DNA of 64,000 nt from Chalara sp. BL73 (taxonomy: Eukaryota; Ascomycota; Leotiomycetes; Helotiales). The notes under the pieces are model-generated. The model had not been told where the DNA came from and ran no database searches. It saw only the letters and a program-made list of their open reading frames with translations. Of the stretch, positions 61,940-64,000 are shown piece after piece; positions within the stretch are counted from its first letter, which is position 1, and every line of letters starts with the position of its first letter. The position numbers were made by a program, and so were the translations under genes. The stretch covers positions 117,153-181,152 of the forward strand of contig CAKJVC010000186.1 of NCBI GenBank assembly GCA_918026815.1. Direction: 5' to 3'.

Positions 61940-64000
61940 GGCGTGGATATCAGACCCTGCAAGCCAATGGAGTGCTGGGTGTGGACGACGTGAGATCTTG
62001 CATCGAGATGTTATCGTAGTTTTGGCTTTGGAGGTATCTGAAAGCTCGTAGCGAGCCTGCAAGATCACCGCTGACCCTCCATTGGACTTTTAGACCGCAA
62101 AGAGCGCATTCAAAAGCTTACGCGGAGGTGGAGCAAGGGCTGATCGCTGGGTCCGTGTCAGATATACGGAGACGCTTTATATCTATGAAGCTTTAAACAC
62201 CCCATTCGGCCACAGAACCCAAGCTAGTTAACACAAACGCTCCAGCCCATCTCTCTAAAATATTCTTCCAGAGCATACTCCGGTAGCAACTTGCTTTTCT
62301 GCTCCATATTTTGTGCCCGCCGATTGCAGGATCATTGTGATCGAACTCGTCATGAAAAAATTTCGTTATCCAGATGCTAAAATCTGCTTCTTACAAGTAG
62401 GCAGCCTCGCATTGCAGGATTGAATATCCTTAAGGAGGATGTATCTCATCGAGGTTCGTAGAATCAAAGTCACTTCGGGGTCACGAACGAAAATAAGGGT
62501 ATGCTGTATTAGCCTATTTAGCCATGAAAATGTCCGACGGTAGGCATGTGGCAGTGTATTATTTGTAGCCATTCTCTTAGAGGACAAGTAGTTTGTCGGA
62601 TAATATCACCTTATACTTATGCCTTATTGACAAGGGTTATACGTGACGTCACTAGGCTCTGGTGAGCTGCATTATGTTTATTTCACGCTAATACCCAGTT
62701 AGACTGGCGAAAAGGCCATTTATTAGTCCATGATTTACCGGGAAATTTTGCGCGCCCACGCAGCCACAGCACCATGACAAACATTTATCAGTTGTGAGGG
62801 TAAGGTGCATAAAGCATGTTACGGTATCAAGATCTGCGTATTTGCCTGTACAAGCCAACTTTTGTTATTTGCAGCTCGCTTAAAGGGTGTCACATGGACG
62901 AGGTATGGTAACATCGCAGCAAGATCTTCCTTTCCCCTTGTAACCTTGCGATGACGCTGTGCGCCAGTCTTGGCGGTTTCACGGTACCACAACGTTAATT
63001 ACTTATCAGATAAACGGGAAGCTTAAGCTGCGATGACCCAAATCACAATATCGCTATGAAGGGCAGACCCATGTTCCTATCCATCGGGATTCAATGTTCT
63101 CATCTTCCTGTTATACCTTGGTGGATCACTAGGTTCAAGCATCGTGCGGAGACTGGGGATATCTATCCAGGTACCGAGTGAGGAGGCCTGGCTTCCAGGG
63201 GTTCGTCCAGTATCCCTGGCCCGGTGCCTAAAGATTGATTCCTCACGCTATGTTGTATCCCGCCATGCCCGGTTATATGCGTCTGCTGTTGGGAGAGGTC
63301 AAGATCGGCTCGAGGCTGCGGTCATGGTTCGATTTGCTCTGGCCTATGCCTCGGTTGCCAGGCGAGCTTCGACTCTTTGGAAACATTCCCGAGTTCTGCT
63401 ATGAAAAAGGCCGGGTTGTGGCTGTTGCTGTTGCTGTTGCGCTGTGGTACACGGAGCAATCGTGCCTCGAGCAGATGCTGGCATACGACTGCCGGTGCTG
63501 GGTGGCAGTTAGTATGGCAATGACCCCCAGCGGATGCGCAAACTGTCGATAATATGGCATATTAATTGCTAGGATGTGCTGGTGGGTCGGGTTGCACTAC
63601 TTTCTGGTTAGCTCTTTGCCGTGTTTTGGATATGGCTTCCTGTACAGACTGTGGCAGCCTCTTTTCGCTGCTCAAGGCGCAACACTGTCCCAGCATACAA
63701 GAAAAGAACAGCTGGGTTCCTTTTGGCGTGCTTCATTTGTGATATTTAATGTCGTTAATGTTTTTTGGAGTAGGGCTATCATTGAACGCAAGTGCATTCT
63801 TTTAAGATCCAGTTGCCAAGTGAAAAAATGCCGCTCCTCTTTCTGCGGTTTTAGCAACATCGTTACAAACAAGACCTGGAGGTGGCTGCATTTGTTTTCT
63901 GTCTCTTATCTGTATGCAATAGAGAGTAATGATGATATTTTGCGGTTCATTTTAGCATAATCAAACAATATGTTTGAGAGATTTGAGAATCTGTACTCGA
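61940..64000. other. right edge, no gene supported
   Basis: About 2 kb. Frames at 63144-63552 and 63574-63960 are open but have no family signal and start with TTG or in unclear context. A short GCTGTT repeat lies at 63421-63441. A gene starting beyond the window cannot be excluded. Confidence 0.4.

Noticed and set aside
63421..63441. GCTGTT tandem repeat as a functional element
   Set aside because: Only a few units in a region with no supported gene; an ordinary microsatellite.
1..64000. CRISPR array, operon or prokaryotic prophage
   Set aside because: Short spliceosomal introns and fungal families throughout; no regularly spaced repeats.

Overview
The window looks like a chromosomal segment of a filamentous ascomycete (Pezizomycotina). 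Genes carry many short GT-AG introns of about 45-110 nt. The protein families are typical of that group: a HET-type incompatibility relic, Dal5/Liz1-type MFS transporters, a Zn2Cys6 regulator, a small Kex2-processed secreted protein and a caspase-like protein. I could not run searches, so family names rest on motifs and on recognising the family layout. A Leotiomycete origin is possible, but I cannot show it.

Layout. 0-11 kb: a small membrane-anchored protein, an unknown protein, a 5'-truncated HET-type relic, an intact NtaA/SnaA-type FMN monooxygenase, an MFS pseudogene with five in-frame stops that each look like CpA->TpA mutations, and an intact Liz1-like MFS transporter. 11-31 kb: three large genes, all open across every exon junction I checked. 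They are a dynamin-like GTPase (about 803 aa, minus), a sacsin-like protein with two HATPase modules (about 2,363 aa, minus) and, divergently, a ZNFX1-like helicase (about 2,008 aa, plus) with a CCCH finger, NFX1-type fingers and an RZ finger. A non-coding module of roughly 280 bp occurs twice, upstream of the dynamin gene and upstream of the sacsin-like gene, in the same orientation. 31-43 kb: a Zn2Cys6 regulator, a long gene-poor stretch, an unknown protein, a Cys-rich single-pass surface protein and a secreted Asn/Gly-rich protein. 43-62 kb: a decayed zone. It holds an MFS transporter with a probable frameshift, a broken membrane protein, a 5'-truncated SNF2/RING helicase, an M3 oligopeptidase with several frameshifts, a caspase-like protein with a compensated frameshift pair, a frameshifted SDR and a frameshifted asparaginase-family gene, followed by an intact HSL-family hydrolase.

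The most interesting unit is the dynamin/sacsin/ZNFX1 cluster. Each family has links elsewhere to antiviral, RNA-surveillance or chaperone roles (Mx dynamins, ZNFX1, Hsp90-like ATPases). The head-to-head promoter and the duplicated upstream module suggest shared control. My inference is a fungal cell-intrinsic defence or RNA-quality-control locus. Function is not shown by the sequence.
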